Below, in pieces: positions 18,411 to 29,277 of a stretch of DNA of 64,000 nt. The translations under genes and the position numbers were made by a program. Origin of the DNA: Rosenbergiella metrosideri (GTDB taxonomy: Bacteria; Pseudomonadota; Gammaproteobacteria; Enterobacterales; Enterobacteriaceae); NCBI RefSeq assembly GCF_022602565.1, contig NZ_JALBCV010000008.1, positions 98,180-162,179 of the forward strand, given 5' to 3'. Under the pieces are notes generated by a model. The model made no database searches. It saw nothing but the letters and a program-made list of their open reading frames with translations, and was not told where the DNA came from. Position 1 is the stretch's first letter; each line of letters starts with the position of its first letter.

Positions 18411-18686
18411 TTAACCGACCCACTGCGGAAAGGTGGTGAGCAGGCTCTTAATATACTCGGTCATAGTGGTTAGCATCCAAGGTCCGGCCACCATCAGCGT
18501 CACGACGACAGCGATGATTTTAGGGATAAAGGATAGCGTCTGCTCATTCACTTGAGTCGCCGCCTGCAATAGACTAATGATTAGCCCGGTAAGCAGGGCC
18601 GCCAGTAAAGGGGGAGCGGCGAGGAATAACGCTACCTTCATCGCGGCCTGACCCAAGGTGGTGATCATTTCTGGTGTCATCATCAA
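18411..18686 (-). CDS. fliQ: Flagellar export gate protein FliQ
   Basis: A small two-helix membrane protein (91 residues from the first of three ATG codons in a row-like start, or 89 if the MTPEMI start is used, which equals E. coli FliQ). Conserved blocks are AMKVALFLAAPPLL and LISLLQAATQVNEQTLSFIPKI. It forms the export gate with FliP and FliR. It lies ten bases after fliP and three bases before fliR. Start choice among the clustered ATGs at 18686, 18683 and 18680 is uncertain. Confidence 0.95.
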   Translation of the reverse strand: MMMTPEMITTLGQAAMKVALFLAAPPLLAALLTGLIISLLQAATQVNEQTLSFIPKIIAVVVTLMVAGPWMLTTMTEYIKSLLTTFPQWVG

Positions 18687-18696
18687 TTCTGCCCTG

Positions 18697-19422
18697 TTAG
18701 CTGATAAAGCTCTGTGCCAAAGAGCCGATTAAAAGTTGCCATCCATCTGCCATCACAAATAGCATCAGCTTAAAGGGAAGCGCCAAGGTTGCAGGGGGAA
18801 CCATCATCATCCCTAACGCCATCAATACACTCGCTACCACCAAATCAATGATCAGAAAAGGAATAAACAGCGTAAAACCAATCTGAAATGCTGTTTTTAA
18901 CTCGCTGGTCACGTAGGCGGGTACCAGAACCCGTAAAGGGACGGCGGCGGGGGTTTCCGGTGCTGACAGGTGGGCCAGACGGGTAAAGAGAGCCAAATCG
19001 GTTTGCCGCGTTTGATGCAGCATAAATTCCATTAAGGGTTTTTTTCCGATGTCGACCGCTTCAACTAACGTCACCTTCTGTTGTTGATAGGGAAGATAAG
19101 CCTCTTGCCAGATACGATCGAAAGTTGGCCCCATAATGAACCAGGTTAAAAACAGCGATAAGCCTATGACTACCTGATTGGGTGGCGCTGAAGTCGTGCC
19201 TAACGCGTTACGCAGTAAGCCAAACACGATGATCAAGCGGGTGAAACTGGTCATCAGTAATAAGGCTGCAGGAATAAAACTGAGCGCGCCGATGAGCACT
19301 AACGTTTGTACCGGTAACGCCCACTCTTGCTCGTGATCAAAGAGGGGGTGCGCCGCTGCATACTGCGGGAGGAGGCCTATCGTCGCCATGGCGATGATGC
19401 GAATACGCATTAAATCCTTCAT
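18697..19422 (-). CDS. fliP: Flagellar export gate protein FliP
   Basis: A 241-residue FliP with a cleavable signal peptide ending near QYAAA (residue 24), as is usual for this family, then four hydrophobic segments. Diagnostic motifs include [20 protein letters not shown] and [21 protein letters not shown]. The C-terminal [16 protein letters not shown] is also well kept. The start overlaps the fliO stop by four bases (ATGA). FliP builds the core of the export channel in the basal body. Confidence 0.97.
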   Translation of the reverse strand: MKDLMRIRIIAMATIGLLPQYAAAHPLFDHEQEWALPVQTLVLIGALSFIPAALLLMTSFTRLIIVFGLLRNALGTTSAPPNQVVIGLSLFLTWFIMGPTFDRIWQEAYLPYQQQKVTLVEAVDIGKKPLMEFMLHQTRQTDLALFTRLAHLSAPETPAAVPLRVLVPAYVTSELKTAFQIGFTLFIPFLIIDLVVASVLMALGMMMVPPATLALPFKLMLFVMADGWQLLIGSLAQSFIS

Positions 19423-19799
19423 CGTGTTTTCCTTGCACGCAACCGTGCAAATTTCTCAGTAAAGTGGCAGGAGGCGGGTGTGGGCTGAGTGCTTATCTCC
19501 TGCAGCGGCTCGGTTAGCGTACAGAGTAATTGAATCGACTGCGGCGTCACCCCAATAACGATCTGTTGCTCTCCCACTTGCGCAATCATTAGGCGCTCGC
19601 GTGGCCCAATTACCAATGTCTCCTTAATGGCAAGCGCGCGCAGGCCGCGATATCGTCCTCCTTGAGGAAGATGCTTAAGTAATTTTTTGATCCCAAGCAG
19701 TAGCAAAATAATCACAATCAGTGCCCCTCCTGATTGCCACAGCATTTGGCTTGCCGGGACCGCGACACTCGGGGCAGCAGTCGTTACAGTCATGACCAT
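19419..19799 (-). CDS. fliO: Flagellar export gate assembly protein FliO
   Basis: A 126-residue bitopic protein with one membrane helix at about residues 24-41 and a cytoplasmic domain carrying [31 protein letters not shown], the FliO signature. FliO helps assemble the FliP ring. The gene starts three bases after fliN and overlaps fliP by four. The first residues lie before the helix without a cleavable signal. Confidence 0.93.
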   Translation of the reverse strand: MVMTVTTAAPSVAVPASQMLWQSGGALIVIILLLLGIKKLLKHLPQGGRYRGLRALAIKETLVIGPRERLMIAQVGEQQIVIGVTPQSIQLLCTLTEPLQEISTQPTPASCHFTEKFARLRARKTR

Positions 19800-19802
19800 T
19801 CA

Positions 19803-20210
19803 CTATCGACTTAAGCGGCGCATGCGCTCAGAAGGGGTAATAATGTCAGTAATACGCACACCATACTTATCATTGACGACCACCACTTCGCCCTGCGCAA
19901 TCAGGTAATGGTTGATAAGAATATCCAGAGGTTCGCCTGCCAAGCCTTCCAGCGGAACGATCGACCCTTGGGTTAATCGGAGTAGCTCTTTAATCGTCAT
20001 CCTCGTCCGGCCTAATTCAACGGTGAGTTGAATGGGGATATCCATGATCAAATTGATATCTTGGAGTGGGTCAAGAGGCTCGGGCGCAGTGATTGCGGGG
20101 AGTGGGTCCTTTTCAGCCTGCCCATCATTCACCTGTTGTTCTGCTAAGGCTTCGGCCCAAGGGTCCGAAGCTAATTCATTATTTTCCGGGGTTACAGGGG
20201 TATCACTCAT
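19803..20210 (-). CDS. fliN: Flagellar motor switch protein FliN
   Basis: A 135-residue C-ring protein. The C-terminal SpoA domain (about 60-135) is almost the same as E. coli FliN, with IPIQLTVELGRTRMTIKELL and PLDILINHYLIAQGEVVVV. The N-terminal 55 residues are acidic and variable. The ATG overlaps the fliM stop by eight bases (ATGAGTGA), fixing the start and implying coupled translation. It binds FliM and FliH in the rotor and export pathway. Confidence 0.97.
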   Translation of the reverse strand: MSDTPVTPENNELASDPWAEALAEQQVNDGQAEKDPLPAITAPEPLDPLQDINLIMDIPIQLTVELGRTRMTIKELLRLTQGSIVPLEGLAGEPLDILINHYLIAQGEVVVVNDKYGVRITDIITPSERMRRLSR

Positions 20211-21207
20211 GGGAAGTTCCTTCTTGTAAAGTTGAGAGCAATGGCGTAATCAGTTGATTCACACTCAGGGCATATTGGTCACGATGAATACCGTGAGAGG
20301 CGGTGAAAACCGGCACGTTATCGACGGTGGCGATGATATTCTCTGGCGATTCTATCGCCAGTACGTCCCCGACTTGTAGGCGCATAATTTCCCGCAGTGT
20401 GATGGATAGCTCACTAAGCCGTGCGGTGACTTCTAACGGTGATTGTTGCACTTCGTTGACCAAGTTTTCCCTCCACAAGCAGTCTTCTTGCTGACTATTC
20501 TCTAAAGGGGGATTTACCAGCAGTTCACGAAGGGGTTCTATCATCGAAAAAGGGATACAGATATTGAAGTGTCCCACCAAATTACTGATCTCGACTTGAA
20601 AAGTGGTATTGATAACGATGTCATTAGGCGAGGTAGTAATATTGGTGAACTTAACCTGCATCTCTGAACGCACATATTCCATGGTCAGGGGGTAGATGGC
20701 CTGCCACGCTTCCTGATAGTTGTCTAAGGCTAAACTTAATAAGCGACGGATAACGCGCTGTTCGGTATAGGTGAACTCACGGCCTTCTACTTTGGTGGGG
20801 AAACGACCGTCCCCACCAAATAAGTTATCGACCACGATAAAGACGAGGCTCGGTGAAAAAACAATAAGCGCCGTTCCCCGTAAGGGTTTCATATGCAGCA
20901 AATTCAGGTTAGTAGGCACCGGCATATTGCGCGCAAATTCTTGATAAGGCTGGATATCGATCGATTCCACCGTAATATCAGGACTACGACGCAGTAGGTT
21001 GAATACTCCCATACGAAATTGGCGTGCAAAACGTTCATTAATAATTTCTAAGGCTTGTAGTCGTTCCCGAACCACCCGACGCTGTGTCGTCGGGTCATAA
21101 TCTCGAATGCTGTTCGGGTCACTGTTTTCGGTGGAAGTTTCCGTTTTACCGGAGTCTCCATTAAGTAACTGGTCGATCTCAGCTTGAGATAAACTCGTAT
21201 CAGCCAT
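20203..21207 (-). CDS. fliM: Flagellar motor switch protein FliM
   Basis: A 334-residue FliM, usual length. It has the N-terminal LSQAEIDQLLNGD CheY-P binding peptide, the middle domain with NLLHMKPLRGTALIVF, and a C-terminal SpoA domain related to FliN. It carries the switch between the two senses of rotation. The start ATG follows GAGGTAGCAGTA. It begins five bases after fliL and overlaps fliN. Confidence 0.97.
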   Translation of the reverse strand: MADTSLSQAEIDQLLNGDSGKTETSTENSDPNSIRDYDPTTQRRVVRERLQALEIINERFARQFRMGVFNLLRRSPDITVESIDIQPYQEFARNMPVPTNLNLLHMKPLRGTALIVFSPSLVFIVVDNLFGGDGRFPTKVEGREFTYTEQRVIRRLLSLALDNYQEAWQAIYPLTMEYVRSEMQVKFTNITTSPNDIVINTTFQVEISNLVGHFNICIPFSMIEPLRELLVNPPLENSQQEDCLWRENLVNEVQQSPLEVTARLSELSITLREIMRLQVGDVLAIESPENIIATVDNVPVFTASHGIHRDQYALSVNQLITPLLSTLQEGTSHE

Positions 21208-21212
21208 TACTG

Positions 21213-21710
21213 CTACCTCAAAATAAAGGTGGTATAGAGAATATCGGCGACATCCTGCTCAGGTAATCCGGGAGCAAAAGGAGGCTTTAAGACTTGTTTG
21301 ATTTCCGCCGATAATGCCGTTTTACCTTCTTCGGTTTGTAGCGCCGATTGTTCTTGATGGCTGAGCAACAATAGAATCCGGCTTCTGACTTCCGGTAAGT
21401 ACTTCACTAAACGCTCCTCGGTGTGCATATCCTTAAGCCGCAAAGTGAAGCCAACGTAAAGCACGCGCTCATCTTGTGAGGCTGACTCCACCAAGTTAAC
21501 GGTAAAAGGTTCAAGCGGGTAGAAAAGGGGTTGAGGGACGATGACCTCCTCAGGGACTGGGGTGAGCGCCTGAGTCTGGGGTGAAGCCGTCAACGCCCGC
21601 AGTTTCCACACCGCGTAGCCTGCCGCACCGCAGGCAATGAGCACGATGATGAGTAAAATAATGATCCATTTACGGGTGGATTTAAGGGTTGATTCGGATT
21701 TGGTCGACAT
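21213..21710 (-). CDS. fliL: Flagellar basal body-associated protein FliL
   Basis: A bitopic inner-membrane protein with one helix at about residues 16-34 and a periplasmic domain that ends KQDVADILYTTFILR-like, as in E. coli (VTDVLYTAFILR). The start MSTKSESTL at 21710 is chosen because it has GGA upstream and gives 165 residues, close to the family length; the longer frame from 21764 has no ribosome site. FliL surrounds the stator units and supports motor torque. It is separated from fliK by about 140 bases. Confidence 0.93.
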   Translation of the reverse strand: MSTKSESTLKSTRKWIIILLIIVLIACGAAGYAVWKLRALTASPQTQALTPVPEEVIVPQPLFYPLEPFTVNLVESASQDERVLYVGFTLRLKDMHTEERLVKYLPEVRSRILLLLSHQEQSALQTEEGKTALSAEIKQVLKPPFAPGLPEQDVADILYTTFILR

Positions 21711-21853
21711 GAGTCCCGATATCCTTTCATTAGCAATTAAATTGGTGTGAGGCTTATTATCCAAGGTTGAAAGAGGGGTAATCGGCGGAATAGCGATAGT
21801 TTACTTGGCGATATTAAGGTGTTCGCTCAGTCTTTAACCGACTGAGCGAAGCG

Positions 21854-22924
21854 TTAGACCAGCAGTGAGATGTGACTGCCATCACGCAGTAGTGCGGAGG
21901 CAGTCTCTGTTGCAGAGGATGGCTCGTGGATTTCGCCTTGCGTTAGCGTAACACTGGGTGGCTCAGGGGAGTGATGCGATGAGAATGCTGACTGTTGCCC
22001 TGATGCGGCATCGTGACCGACTTGACTGTGCCCCAATTGAATACCGTTATCGGCCAAAGCTTGGCGTAACTGCGGAAGGGCTGCCTCTAAGGCTGATCTG
22101 ACTTGCCCATGATTGGAGAGCATGACTAACTCAGCATGGTCCTTATTCACCGTCATCGAAATCTTCACATCGCCCAACTCTTCTGGATGTAATTTCAAGT
22201 GGATAGTCTGTTGCCCTTGTTTATGAAAAATAATCTGCTGAGACAGATCACGTTGCCACTGAGGCGACCCTAACGGGGCTTTTAATTCTTGAGCGCTCGC
22301 CGGATGGAAGGAGAGTTCAGGAAAGGAGGGGGACTGATTCAGTGGCAAGAGGCCAGTGGAAGCATGAGGCGTACGGGGGCCGTTTACCGGTGGGGGTTCT
22401 GTCATGACGGAGTGAGGGGGTAACGGGGCCGTTGCGGCAGCGACTGTGGCAGGCACAGTAGGAGGGAGAGACTGCCGAGTATCGAGAGCCTGCAGTGCAG
22501 AGTGTTGGTCTAGCATAGCGTTACGCACACCTTTTTTCGCGGCGTGGGTGGGGCCTGAAGGTAATACTGAATTTGAGTGGGGAGATGGTTCGATATCTGA
22601 CTCAGAGAGTTTCAACGAGCTAGAGGAGAGTGGACTCTGGAGTGGGAGGGGCGTAGGTAACATAGCGGTAACGAGGTTAAGTAATGTTGTCGCCTGCGGT
22701 GACTCAGAACGCTGCTGGTTATTAATATCAAGCGCATCGAGCTTGGGCTCGGCTTTACTCAGCACGAGGGGTTTTGTTGCGGGTTGTTGAGGAGCCAATA
22801 GCGCACCGAAAGCGGGGGGAAGACGATCGTCGGTGAGGGATGTTTCAGGCTTAAGCATCGTTGAATGTGGTAACTTCATGACTTTCCCTGTGGGGGTGAG
22901 TAGTGTTACTAGGCTAATGGTCAT
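21854..22924 (-). CDS. fliK: Flagellar hook-length control protein FliK
   Basis: About 356 residues. The first two thirds are variable and rich in Pro, Ser, Thr and Leu, as expected of the molecular ruler. The C-terminal domain near 250-320 shows HKQGQQTIHLKLHPEELGDVKI, the conserved hook-length switch region. ATG at 22924 overlaps the fliJ stop by one base (TGATG); a GTG one codon earlier is less likely. It is secreted during hook assembly and switches export from hook to filament proteins through FlhB. Confidence 0.94.
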   Translation of the reverse strand: MTISLVTLLTPTGKVMKLPHSTMLKPETSLTDDRLPPAFGALLAPQQPATKPLVLSKAEPKLDALDINNQQRSESPQATTLLNLVTAMLPTPLPLQSPLSSSSLKLSESDIEPSPHSNSVLPSGPTHAAKKGVRNAMLDQHSALQALDTRQSLPPTVPATVAAATAPLPPHSVMTEPPPVNGPRTPHASTGLLPLNQSPSFPELSFHPASAQELKAPLGSPQWQRDLSQQIIFHKQGQQTIHLKLHPEELGDVKISMTVNKDHAELVMLSNHGQVRSALEAALPQLRQALADNGIQLGHSQVGHDAASGQQSAFSSHHSPEPPSVTLTQGEIHEPSSATETASALLRDGSHISLLV

Positions 22925-23364
22925 CACGCTTCTCCTTGAAAGCGACGGGTAGCAAATTCATCATTGGATTTTTGCTGGGCGCGAGCCTGACTCAGCGTAT
23001 CGCGTTGATGGCGGCGTTCTATTAGCACTTGTAGTGCGTTAACTTTTTTTCGCGATTGTTGCCAATCTCCTAACAGATGCGCTTGCTGTTGGTCGAGCAC
23101 CTTTACCGCAGCATCTTGCGCGGACAGGGCCTGCTCGACGGTATGTAAAAAATCATGATAATTATCGCGGCGGTAGCCGTAGATCCCGCCTTCCGACTCA
23201 TGACGTAGCAGTTGTTGGTAATCATGCCGGTAGTGCTGCAGTAGCTGTTGCTGCGCGTTAGCCTGTTGACGCTCGTTTTGTAACGTCGCCAGCTGCTGGC
23301 TGACATTATCGAGCTGTACCGTTGCTCGCTCTTTTAATACCTCTAAAACGCTTTTATGACGCAT
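22924..23364 (-). CDS. fliJ: Flagellar export chaperone/ATPase stalk protein FliJ
   Basis: A 146-residue, wholly helical, Gln-rich protein (many QQ pairs) with strong coiled-coil character from about 10 to 130. This fits FliJ, the stalk that inserts into the FliI hexamer. The ATG overlaps the fliI stop (TAATG) and the stop overlaps fliK. Sequence identity is low, as usual for FliJ; length, composition and position decide the call. Confidence 0.92.
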   Translation of the reverse strand: MRHKSVLEVLKERATVQLDNVSQQLATLQNERQQANAQQQLLQHYRHDYQQLLRHESEGGIYGYRRDNYHDFLHTVEQALSAQDAAVKVLDQQQAHLLGDWQQSRKKVNALQVLIERRHQRDTLSQARAQQKSNDEFATRRFQGEA

Positions 23365-24728
23365 TACTCCTCCTCATTCACTGAGACCAGTGCGGCGAGC
23401 GCACTACACGCCTGTGTGTAATGACAACGTTCGTTAATCTCTTGCTGCAAGTACCGACAAATTTCCGGGTAGCGTTCGATTGCCCTATCTAATCGCGGGT
23501 CGGACCCTGCGGTATAAGCGCCAACACTGATTAAGTCTTGGTTACGCTGATACAGTGCCAATAATCGTTTGCATTCGCGTGCATACTGCAGCTGCTCCGG
23601 CGAGACAATCTCGTGCATCACTCGACTGATCGACGCTTCAATATCGATAGCTGGGTAGTGACCTGATTCGGCAAGTTCACGAGATAGGACGATATGGCCA
23701 TCAAGAATGGCGCGCGCCGCGTCGGCGATGGGGTCTTGCTGATCATCGCCTTCTGTTAACACGGTATAGAAAGCGGTAATCGACCCATTAATACTCTCGC
23801 TATTACCCGCTCGTTCGACCAGTGCCGGAAGTTTAGCGAATACCGAGGGCGGATAGCCTTTGGTGGCGGGAGGTTCGCCAATCGCTAACGCGATTTCCCG
23901 TTGCGCCATGGCATATCGGGTTAACGAATCCATAATGAGCAGCACGTTATAGCCGCGGTCGCGAAAATCTTCGGCAATCCGCGTAGCATAACTTGCGCCT
24001 TGTAACCGTAATAAGGGGGAAACATCTGCCGGGGCGGCCACGACGACTGCCCGTGATAATCCCTCCTCGCCAAGAATATGTTGGATAAAATCTTTCACTT
24101 CGCGGCCACGTTCTCCGATAAGGCCCACCACAATGACATCGGCACTGGTGTAGCGAGCCATCATGCCCAATAGCACACTCTTGCCAACGCCAGAACCGGC
24201 AAATAAGCCCATCCGCTGACCCCGGCCCACCGAAAGTAAACCGTTGATAGCCCTGACTCCTGTATCCAATACCTGATCAATCGGCTTACGCAGTAAGGGA
24301 TTGAGCGGTGGGGTAGTCAGTTTTCCCGTCTCCAAGGGAGGTAACGGGCAATTATCCAAGGGGCGACCACAACTGTCGACAACCCGACCAAGCAGGGCGG
24401 GGCCGAGCGGTAGGCTCCCTTCCATACCCGCCTTACCTAGTGACGCATAGACCCTGCATCCTGGGCGGATCCCCTCCATTGGCCCGAGCGGCATTAAGTA
24501 GAGCTGGTTACCTTTAAACCCCACCACCTGCGCTTCGCATTTTTTTTCAATTGCATCGTATTCGCGCTCAATCCAACAGTGACTCCCTAGCGGCAATTGC
24601 AAGCCACTGACTTCTAACACTAAGCCTGTTGCGCGTGTCAGGTAGCCGTAATGGCGAGGGGCGAAAGTGGTGCTGAGGCTTTGCTCGAAACGGTCTAACC
24701 GTGTCATCCAGCGATGTAGCGCAAGCAT
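23364..24728 (-). CDS. fliI: Flagellum-specific ATPase FliI
   Basis: A 454-residue ATPase that energises flagellar protein export. It shows [15 protein letters not shown] (Walker A), [34 protein letters not shown] (Walker B region) and [12 protein letters not shown]. The start at 24728 ([15 protein letters not shown]) is chosen because it overlaps the fliH stop by one base (TAATG) and matches the E. coli start region; an upstream frame start at 24770 would run 14 residues longer without homology. Confidence 0.97.
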   Translation of the reverse strand: MLALHRWMTRLDRFEQSLSTTFAPRHYGYLTRATGLVLEVSGLQLPLGSHCWIEREYDAIEKKCEAQVVGFKGNQLYLMPLGPMEGIRPGCRVYASLGKAGMEGSLPLGPALLGRVVDSCGRPLDNCPLPPLETGKLTTPPLNPLLRKPIDQVLDTGVRAINGLLSVGRGQRMGLFAGSGVGKSVLLGMMARYTSADVIVVGLIGERGREVKDFIQHILGEEGLSRAVVVAAPADVSPLLRLQGASYATRIAEDFRDRGYNVLLIMDSLTRYAMAQREIALAIGEPPATKGYPPSVFAKLPALVERAGNSESINGSITAFYTVLTEGDDQQDPIADAARAILDGHIVLSRELAESGHYPAIDIEASISRVMHEIVSPEQLQYARECKRLLALYQRNQDLISVGAYTAGSDPRLDRAIERYPEICRYLQQEINERCHYTQACSALAALVSVNEEE

Positions 24729-25420
24729 TAGTAGACTCCCTGTTGCGCGAGTTCGCATAAGCTTTGCCAACGGGTGGAGAGGGCGCTCTCCAGTTCACCC
24801 TCTACACTGACTAAACGGCAATCACCGCGCGATAAGCTATTATCCACCACCACTTCCCAACGCGGATGTTCGGTGAGTGTCGACAGCTGGCCTTGCAGAC
24901 ATTGATGGTCTTGTGGGTTCATTTTTAGAGTAAGGGGACCGCTAAGCAGGGCTTCTTGGGCCAACAATTGTTTTACTTGGGTCATCACCATTCGCGCATC
25001 GTGGCTGACCTCTTCTCCTGTCAGTTGGTGGGCAATTTCCAAGGCTAATTGCACCAATCGATAGCTGACGGTCTCCTCAAGCAGATCGAAGGATAACGTT
25101 ATCTGTTGCACCAGTTTTTCCACACTGGCCAGTGCTTGGTGTTGTTGGGTATTAGCCTGCTCATTTGCCTGCTGAGTGGCATGTTGCAAGCCTTCGCGTT
25201 CGCCCTGAGCGAAACCAGCGGAATAGCCTTCTTCCCAGGCCTTATCGCGGACCGAAGCACGAAAGGCTTCGATCTCTTGTTGCGCTTCGAGCGCCGCCGT
25301 CGGCGCTGGCGCACTGACGGGCAGTGGGTCGGCTGGCACGGTGACCGCGGTATGTCCTGGCTCGACAAACTGTTGTGGTTGCCATTTCTGCCAAGGAATT
25401 GAGGGATCTTGTTTAGACAT
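24728..25420 (-). CDS. fliH: Flagellar export ATPase regulator FliH
   Basis: A 230-residue protein beginning [15 protein letters not shown], like E. coli MSDNLPWKTW. A central helical region has the Gly/Glu-spaced pattern ([16 protein letters not shown]) typical of FliH, and the C-terminal domain ends [18 protein letters not shown]. It holds and restrains FliI at the export gate. The ATG at 25420 overlaps the fliG stop by eight bases (ATGTCTAA), so the longer frame from 25465 is rejected. Confidence 0.95.
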   Translation of the reverse strand: MSKQDPSIPWQKWQPQQFVEPGHTAVTVPADPLPVSAPAPTAALEAQQEIEAFRASVRDKAWEEGYSAGFAQGEREGLQHATQQANEQANTQQHQALASVEKLVQQITLSFDLLEETVSYRLVQLALEIAHQLTGEEVSHDARMVMTQVKQLLAQEALLSGPLTLKMNPQDHQCLQGQLSTLTEHPRWEVVVDNSLSRGDCRLVSVEGELESALSTRWQSLCELAQQGVY

Positions 25421-26405
25421 AGGCTTCATCTGCACCTCCAATGACCATATCGCCGCTTTCGGCAAGCTTTCTTACAACCAGTAGAATGGCTTTTTGTGCC
25501 GTTTCCACATCGGACAGACGAACAGGGCCTCGGTTGACCAAGTCATCACGTAAAATATCGGCAGCACGCGTTGACATGTTATTTAAGAATTTGTCACGCA
25601 GTGCGTTATCTGCACCTTTGAGAGCAATCAATAATTGCTCTGCATCGATCTCTTGCAGTAAGCGTTGTAGGCTGCGGTCGTCGACATCCACCAGATTTTC
25701 GAAGAGGAACATTTCGTCGATAATCTTCTGAGCAAGGTCACCATCAAAGGCACGAACAGCGTCGATAATGGTCTCTTCTTGCTGGGATTTCATTAAGTTG
25801 AGAATCTCAGCCGCTGTGCGAATTCCCCCCATTTTGGCACGCTTAATGTTTTGACCATCGAGGAGGTTATTCAGTACTTCAGTGAGTTCTGCCAAGGCGG
25901 CCGGTTGTACGCCACCGAAGGTGGCAATCCGTAGCATGACATCTTGGCGTAAACGCTCATCGAAGTGCGCCAAGATATCGGCGGCTTGGGAACGTTTTAA
26001 ATGGACCAAGATGGTGGCGATGATTTGCGGGTGTTCCTCGCGAATCAAGTCCGCAGCAGATGGCGGATCCATTAGGTTCAGCGTATCCATACCAGAGGTG
26101 GTATCGCGTGTTTCCAATAAATCCTCCAGCAAACTGCTGGCGCGTTCTTCGCCCAAGGCCTTAACCAGAACGGTACGCAAATAATCATTCGAATTAATGG
26201 ATAGCGCAGCATACTGCTCTGCGTCTTGTTCGAATTGCTGCAGCACATGGGTGAGTTGCTGGTGGGACACTTGGCGCATGGTCGCCATCGCACTACTCAG
26301 GTGTTGGACTTCACGTTGATTAAGGTGTTTGAAGACCTCGGCCGCGCGCTCCTCGCCGAGGGTCATCATTAATATTGCACTGCGATCGGTGCCGGTCATT
26401 TTCAT
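25413..26405 (-). CDS. fliG: Flagellar motor switch protein FliG
   Basis: A 330-residue rotor protein, one shorter than in E. coli. Key blocks are [17 protein letters not shown] at the N-terminus, [23 protein letters not shown] (armadillo-like middle) and the C-terminal charged torque helix with [21 protein letters not shown]. The ATG at 26405 overlaps the fliF stop by four bases (ATGA), with GGGAAG upstream. FliG couples stator force to the MS and C rings. Confidence 0.97.
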   Translation of the reverse strand: MKMTGTDRSAILMMTLGEERAAEVFKHLNQREVQHLSSAMATMRQVSHQQLTHVLQQFEQDAEQYAALSINSNDYLRTVLVKALGEERASSLLEDLLETRDTTSGMDTLNLMDPPSAADLIREEHPQIIATILVHLKRSQAADILAHFDERLRQDVMLRIATFGGVQPAALAELTEVLNNLLDGQNIKRAKMGGIRTAAEILNLMKSQQEETIIDAVRAFDGDLAQKIIDEMFLFENLVDVDDRSLQRLLQEIDAEQLLIALKGADNALRDKFLNNMSTRAADILRDDLVNRGPVRLSDVETAQKAILLVVRKLAESGDMVIGGADEAYV

Positions 26406-28045
26406 AGTTCGCTTCCCATCCAATCGCGGATCACTAAGGCCACCACTTGAGGTTCATTTTCTGACATAGTGCGAATTCGTTGGCTCATCTGTTCGGCATT
26501 GATCCGTAACTGTACTTTACGTGCCGCCTCGTTAAGACTTGGATCCACTACGCTGGTTTCTTGAGGTGTCTCGACAACCGGTGGGTTGAGCGTCTGTTGA
26601 ACGTGTTGGAAGGCGGGTGACACAATTTTACGGTAGAGCACGAGGGCGATAATGATGACGACTAACCAGCGTAATGCCTGAGTCGCCAAGGCAATCCATT
26701 GAGACTGTTGCCACCAAGGTAAGGCATCGTCGGCAAATTCCTGTGCGCTAAAAGGGGTATTGACCACATTAACGCTATCACCACGCGCCTCGGAAAAGCC
26801 CATCGCTTGTTTAACCAAACTGGTTATTTGGTTAATTTGCTCGGTGGAGAGGGCGACCTCTTTACCTTCCTTATTCTGTTGATAATTCACCACGACGGCG
26901 ACGGAGAGTCGCTTGATGCCACCGGTGCTCAACTGGGTATGGCGAGTGGTTTTATCGAGTTCGTAGTTGACGGTGCTTTCATTGTTCCTTTGCAGCGGTG
27001 TTTTCTTCGCAGCTGAGGTGTTTCCTGTGTGCGCTGCGGTGTTCTTATTGCCTTCTATATTGGCTTGGGCTGGCGGCGTCGGTTGATTCGATAAAGCCCC
27101 TGGAACCCCTTCAGCTTGCTGTGCGTTTAACTCGCTCTGGCTACGTTGTGCGGAGCGAATGGCTTGTTTAGCAGTATCACTATTAGGTTGATAGCGTTCA
27201 TCGGTCTGTTCTTGACGGTCGAAATTAATCTCGGCAGTGACTTGCGCGCGGACATTTTGTTGCCCCAACATCGGACGTAGTAACAGCTCAATACGTTGCT
27301 GCACCGTTTTTTCGATACGTTGGGTGTATTTTAATTGCGTGGTATTTTGCGTTTGTGCAGCTAAGCCTGCGCCAGAAAGCAGTTCGCCAGCTTGATCAAC
27401 CACCGTCACATTATCGGCACTCATCCCCGCCACGCTACTGGCCACTAAATGCACTACGGCATTAATTTGTGAGGCATCAAGCACCCGCCCAGGTTGTAAC
27501 TTAAGCGTTACGGCAGCAGTCGGCGGCTGTTTTTCCCGAACGAAGACACTGGGCCGAGGAATGGCGAGATGCACCCGGGCGGTCACAACGGGATCGAGTG
27601 TTTCAATAGTGCGCGAAAGCTCTCCAGCTAAAGCGCGTTGAAAATTCACTTGTTCGTTAAACTGGCTTAAGCCAAACTTTTCATCGTCCAGTAACTCAAA
27701 CCCCGTAGTGCTACTTTTCGGTAATCCTTGGCTCGCCAGCTGTAAACGAAGCTCTCTGACTTGCTGATGGGGAACAAGAATGGCACCGGTATCGGTATCG
27801 AGTTGGTAAGGGACGTTCATTTTGGTTAAGGCGCTGACGATATTTCCGCCTTCGGCTTCGGATAATGAACCATAGAGAGTCCGATAATCAGGGCTTCTAG
27901 CCCATAAGGCGAGCGCCGCAATCACCGCAATTGATAGTGCGGTAGCCACGATAAAGACCACCTTCTGTTGGTCGCGCAAGGTAGCGATAGATTGCTGGAC
28001 TCTGCTCCAGAGAGACGTGGGTAGGGTGGCTGTGTTAATGCTCAT
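26402..28045 (-). CDS. fliF: Flagellar MS-ring protein FliF
   Basis: A 547-residue membrane ring protein with helices at about residues 29-48 and 446-466. The first periplasmic domain shows [17 protein letters not shown], and [23 protein letters not shown] is the diagnostic stretch. The large variable region around 290-350 is rich in Gln, Asn and Thr. The C-terminal tail that binds FliG is present. AGGAG lies seven bases before the ATG. It is the first gene of the leftward fliFGHIJKLMNOPQR operon and is divergent from fliE. Confidence 0.97.
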   Translation of the reverse strand: MSINTATLPTSLWSRVQQSIATLRDQQKVVFIVATALSIAVIAALALWARSPDYRTLYGSLSEAEGGNIVSALTKMNVPYQLDTDTGAILVPHQQVRELRLQLASQGLPKSSTTGFELLDDEKFGLSQFNEQVNFQRALAGELSRTIETLDPVVTARVHLAIPRPSVFVREKQPPTAAVTLKLQPGRVLDASQINAVVHLVASSVAGMSADNVTVVDQAGELLSGAGLAAQTQNTTQLKYTQRIEKTVQQRIELLLRPMLGQQNVRAQVTAEINFDRQEQTDERYQPNSDTAKQAIRSAQRSQSELNAQQAEGVPGALSNQPTPPAQANIEGNKNTAAHTGNTSAAKKTPLQRNNESTVNYELDKTTRHTQLSTGGIKRLSVAVVVNYQQNKEGKEVALSTEQINQITSLVKQAMGFSEARGDSVNVVNTPFSAQEFADDALPWWQQSQWIALATQALRWLVVIIIALVLYRKIVSPAFQHVQQTLNPPVVETPQETSVVDPSLNEAARKVQLRINAEQMSQRIRTMSENEPQVVALVIRDWMGSEL

Positions 28046-28264
28046 ACAGACACTCCTACTGTAGCCCAGCGGTGGATATAATGTGACAGCACATGGTTCT
28101 CCTCATTGACACATATTAATAATGACTCTTTATCAGGCTTATTATTTGGGTTCTGAAAGGAAGTAATGGTCGAATGAGGGGATCTTTTCGGGGTTAATTT
28201 TTAGATTTGAATCATTAGCAGGCTGCTAAAGTGTGATGATACTTTGACACTTAGGAGATTTATC

Positions 28265-28564
28265 GTGACTAGGGTATCAGCCATTAACTTACCTGAATCA
28301 ACACCTTTATCGACCATGTCAACTCGTCGCGAGGGGGCGGAACAGCCCTTTTCATCGGTGTTTTCCTCCATGCTTAATGGTATCAGTCAGTACCAAGATC
28401 ATGCCGCACAACAAGTTCGCGAGGTGGAACTAGGCCACAGCGAGGTGGGGATCAATGATTTAATGGTGTCGATACAGAAAGCCACGGTTTCACTTCAATT
28501 AGGCGTGCAAGTGCGTAATAAGATGATTGCGGCTTATAACGAAGTAATGAATATGTCGGTGTAG
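28265..28564 (+). CDS. fliE: Flagellar MS ring-rod junction protein FliE
   Basis: A 99-residue protein whose C-terminal half, GINDLMVSIQKATVSLQLGVQVRNKMIAAYNEVMNM, closely follows E. coli FliE. It joins the MS ring and rod and is needed for export. The start is GTG at 28265 with AGGAG seven bases before it; a TTG at 28244 lies ahead of that ribosome site and is rejected. It is divergent from fliF, with about 220 bases of shared control region. Just downstream a prophage remnant begins. Confidence 0.95.
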   Translation: MTRVSAINLPESTPLSTMSTRREGAEQPFSSVFSSMLNGISQYQDHAAQQVREVELGHSEVGINDLMVSIQKATVSLQLGVQVRNKMIAAYNEVMNMSV

Positions 28565-28644
28565 GGGGGTGAGTTGATGATTAATATAATTATGTGTTTA
28601 CCGTCTTAAGCCCATGGGGCACTGGTGGGGCAGATCCGTTTAAT

Positions 28645-29247
28645 TTATTGTTTAACATCGCTCTGAGTTTCATCATTTTCAGGCATGCAAGACCCATAAA
28701 CATTGTGAACCATTTATTCATTGGTATGACCCATTTGGTTAGCAATGAAATCAGGGGTAGCTCCAGCAGCTAAAGACCAACAGGCATAGGTGTGACGAGA
28801 TTGATATGCCTTCCTGCCTCTGATGCCTGCAACAGTCAAAGCCGTTTTCCAAGTTTGAGATAGCGATAAAACACTGTAATGGTAGTTGCTATCTTTTTTG
28901 TTAGAGTTGTGGGTTAAACACGAAGTTAACGACTTCAGTTTCCCGTTTACCATACTCCCGCTTGATGACCTTGATTCCCTTTCTGACCTCATGCGGGTTA
29001 ACTCCATTTGATCGTATATTGCCTCCCACGCAGAATCGATTAAATAAATCTTCCTGATACCCGAGTCTGTTTTGGGGACCGTGAAGTATCCTTTCGATGT
29101 GAGGTTGCCCCTTACGTTAATGGTTCTGTTTTTAATGTCCACATCCCCCCAGGTTAGTGCGCCATATTTCTCCATGTCGCACGCCCGTGAATAACGCAGA
29201 AATCCACCGTGCGATTCAACGCCGGTGGGGTATTTCTTTTCTTTCAT
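28645..29247 (-). pseudogene. Phage tyrosine integrase, internally deleted and cut before its tyrosine
   Basis: The reading frame opens with MKEKKYPTGVESHGG, the usual N-terminus of lambdoid integrases, but after residue 18 it jumps straight into the catalytic domain (YGALTWGDVDI), so the core-binding region is lost. The catalytic part keeps SRHTYACW and MGHTNE. A TAA then ends the frame, and the next codons would read MVHNVYGS, which holds the expected nucleophile tyrosine, to a second stop at 28645. A CAA-to-TAA change would explain this. The protein cannot be an active recombinase. It lies next to the excisionase gene in the normal int-xis order. Confidence 0.88.
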
Positions 29248-29277
29248 GATTACTCTCCGGTTATATTAATGAACAAC

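Noticed and set aside
22446..22790. A 114-residue open frame opposite fliK
   Set aside because: It is a shadow of the Pro/Ser-rich fliK coding strand, without ribosome site or family resemblance.
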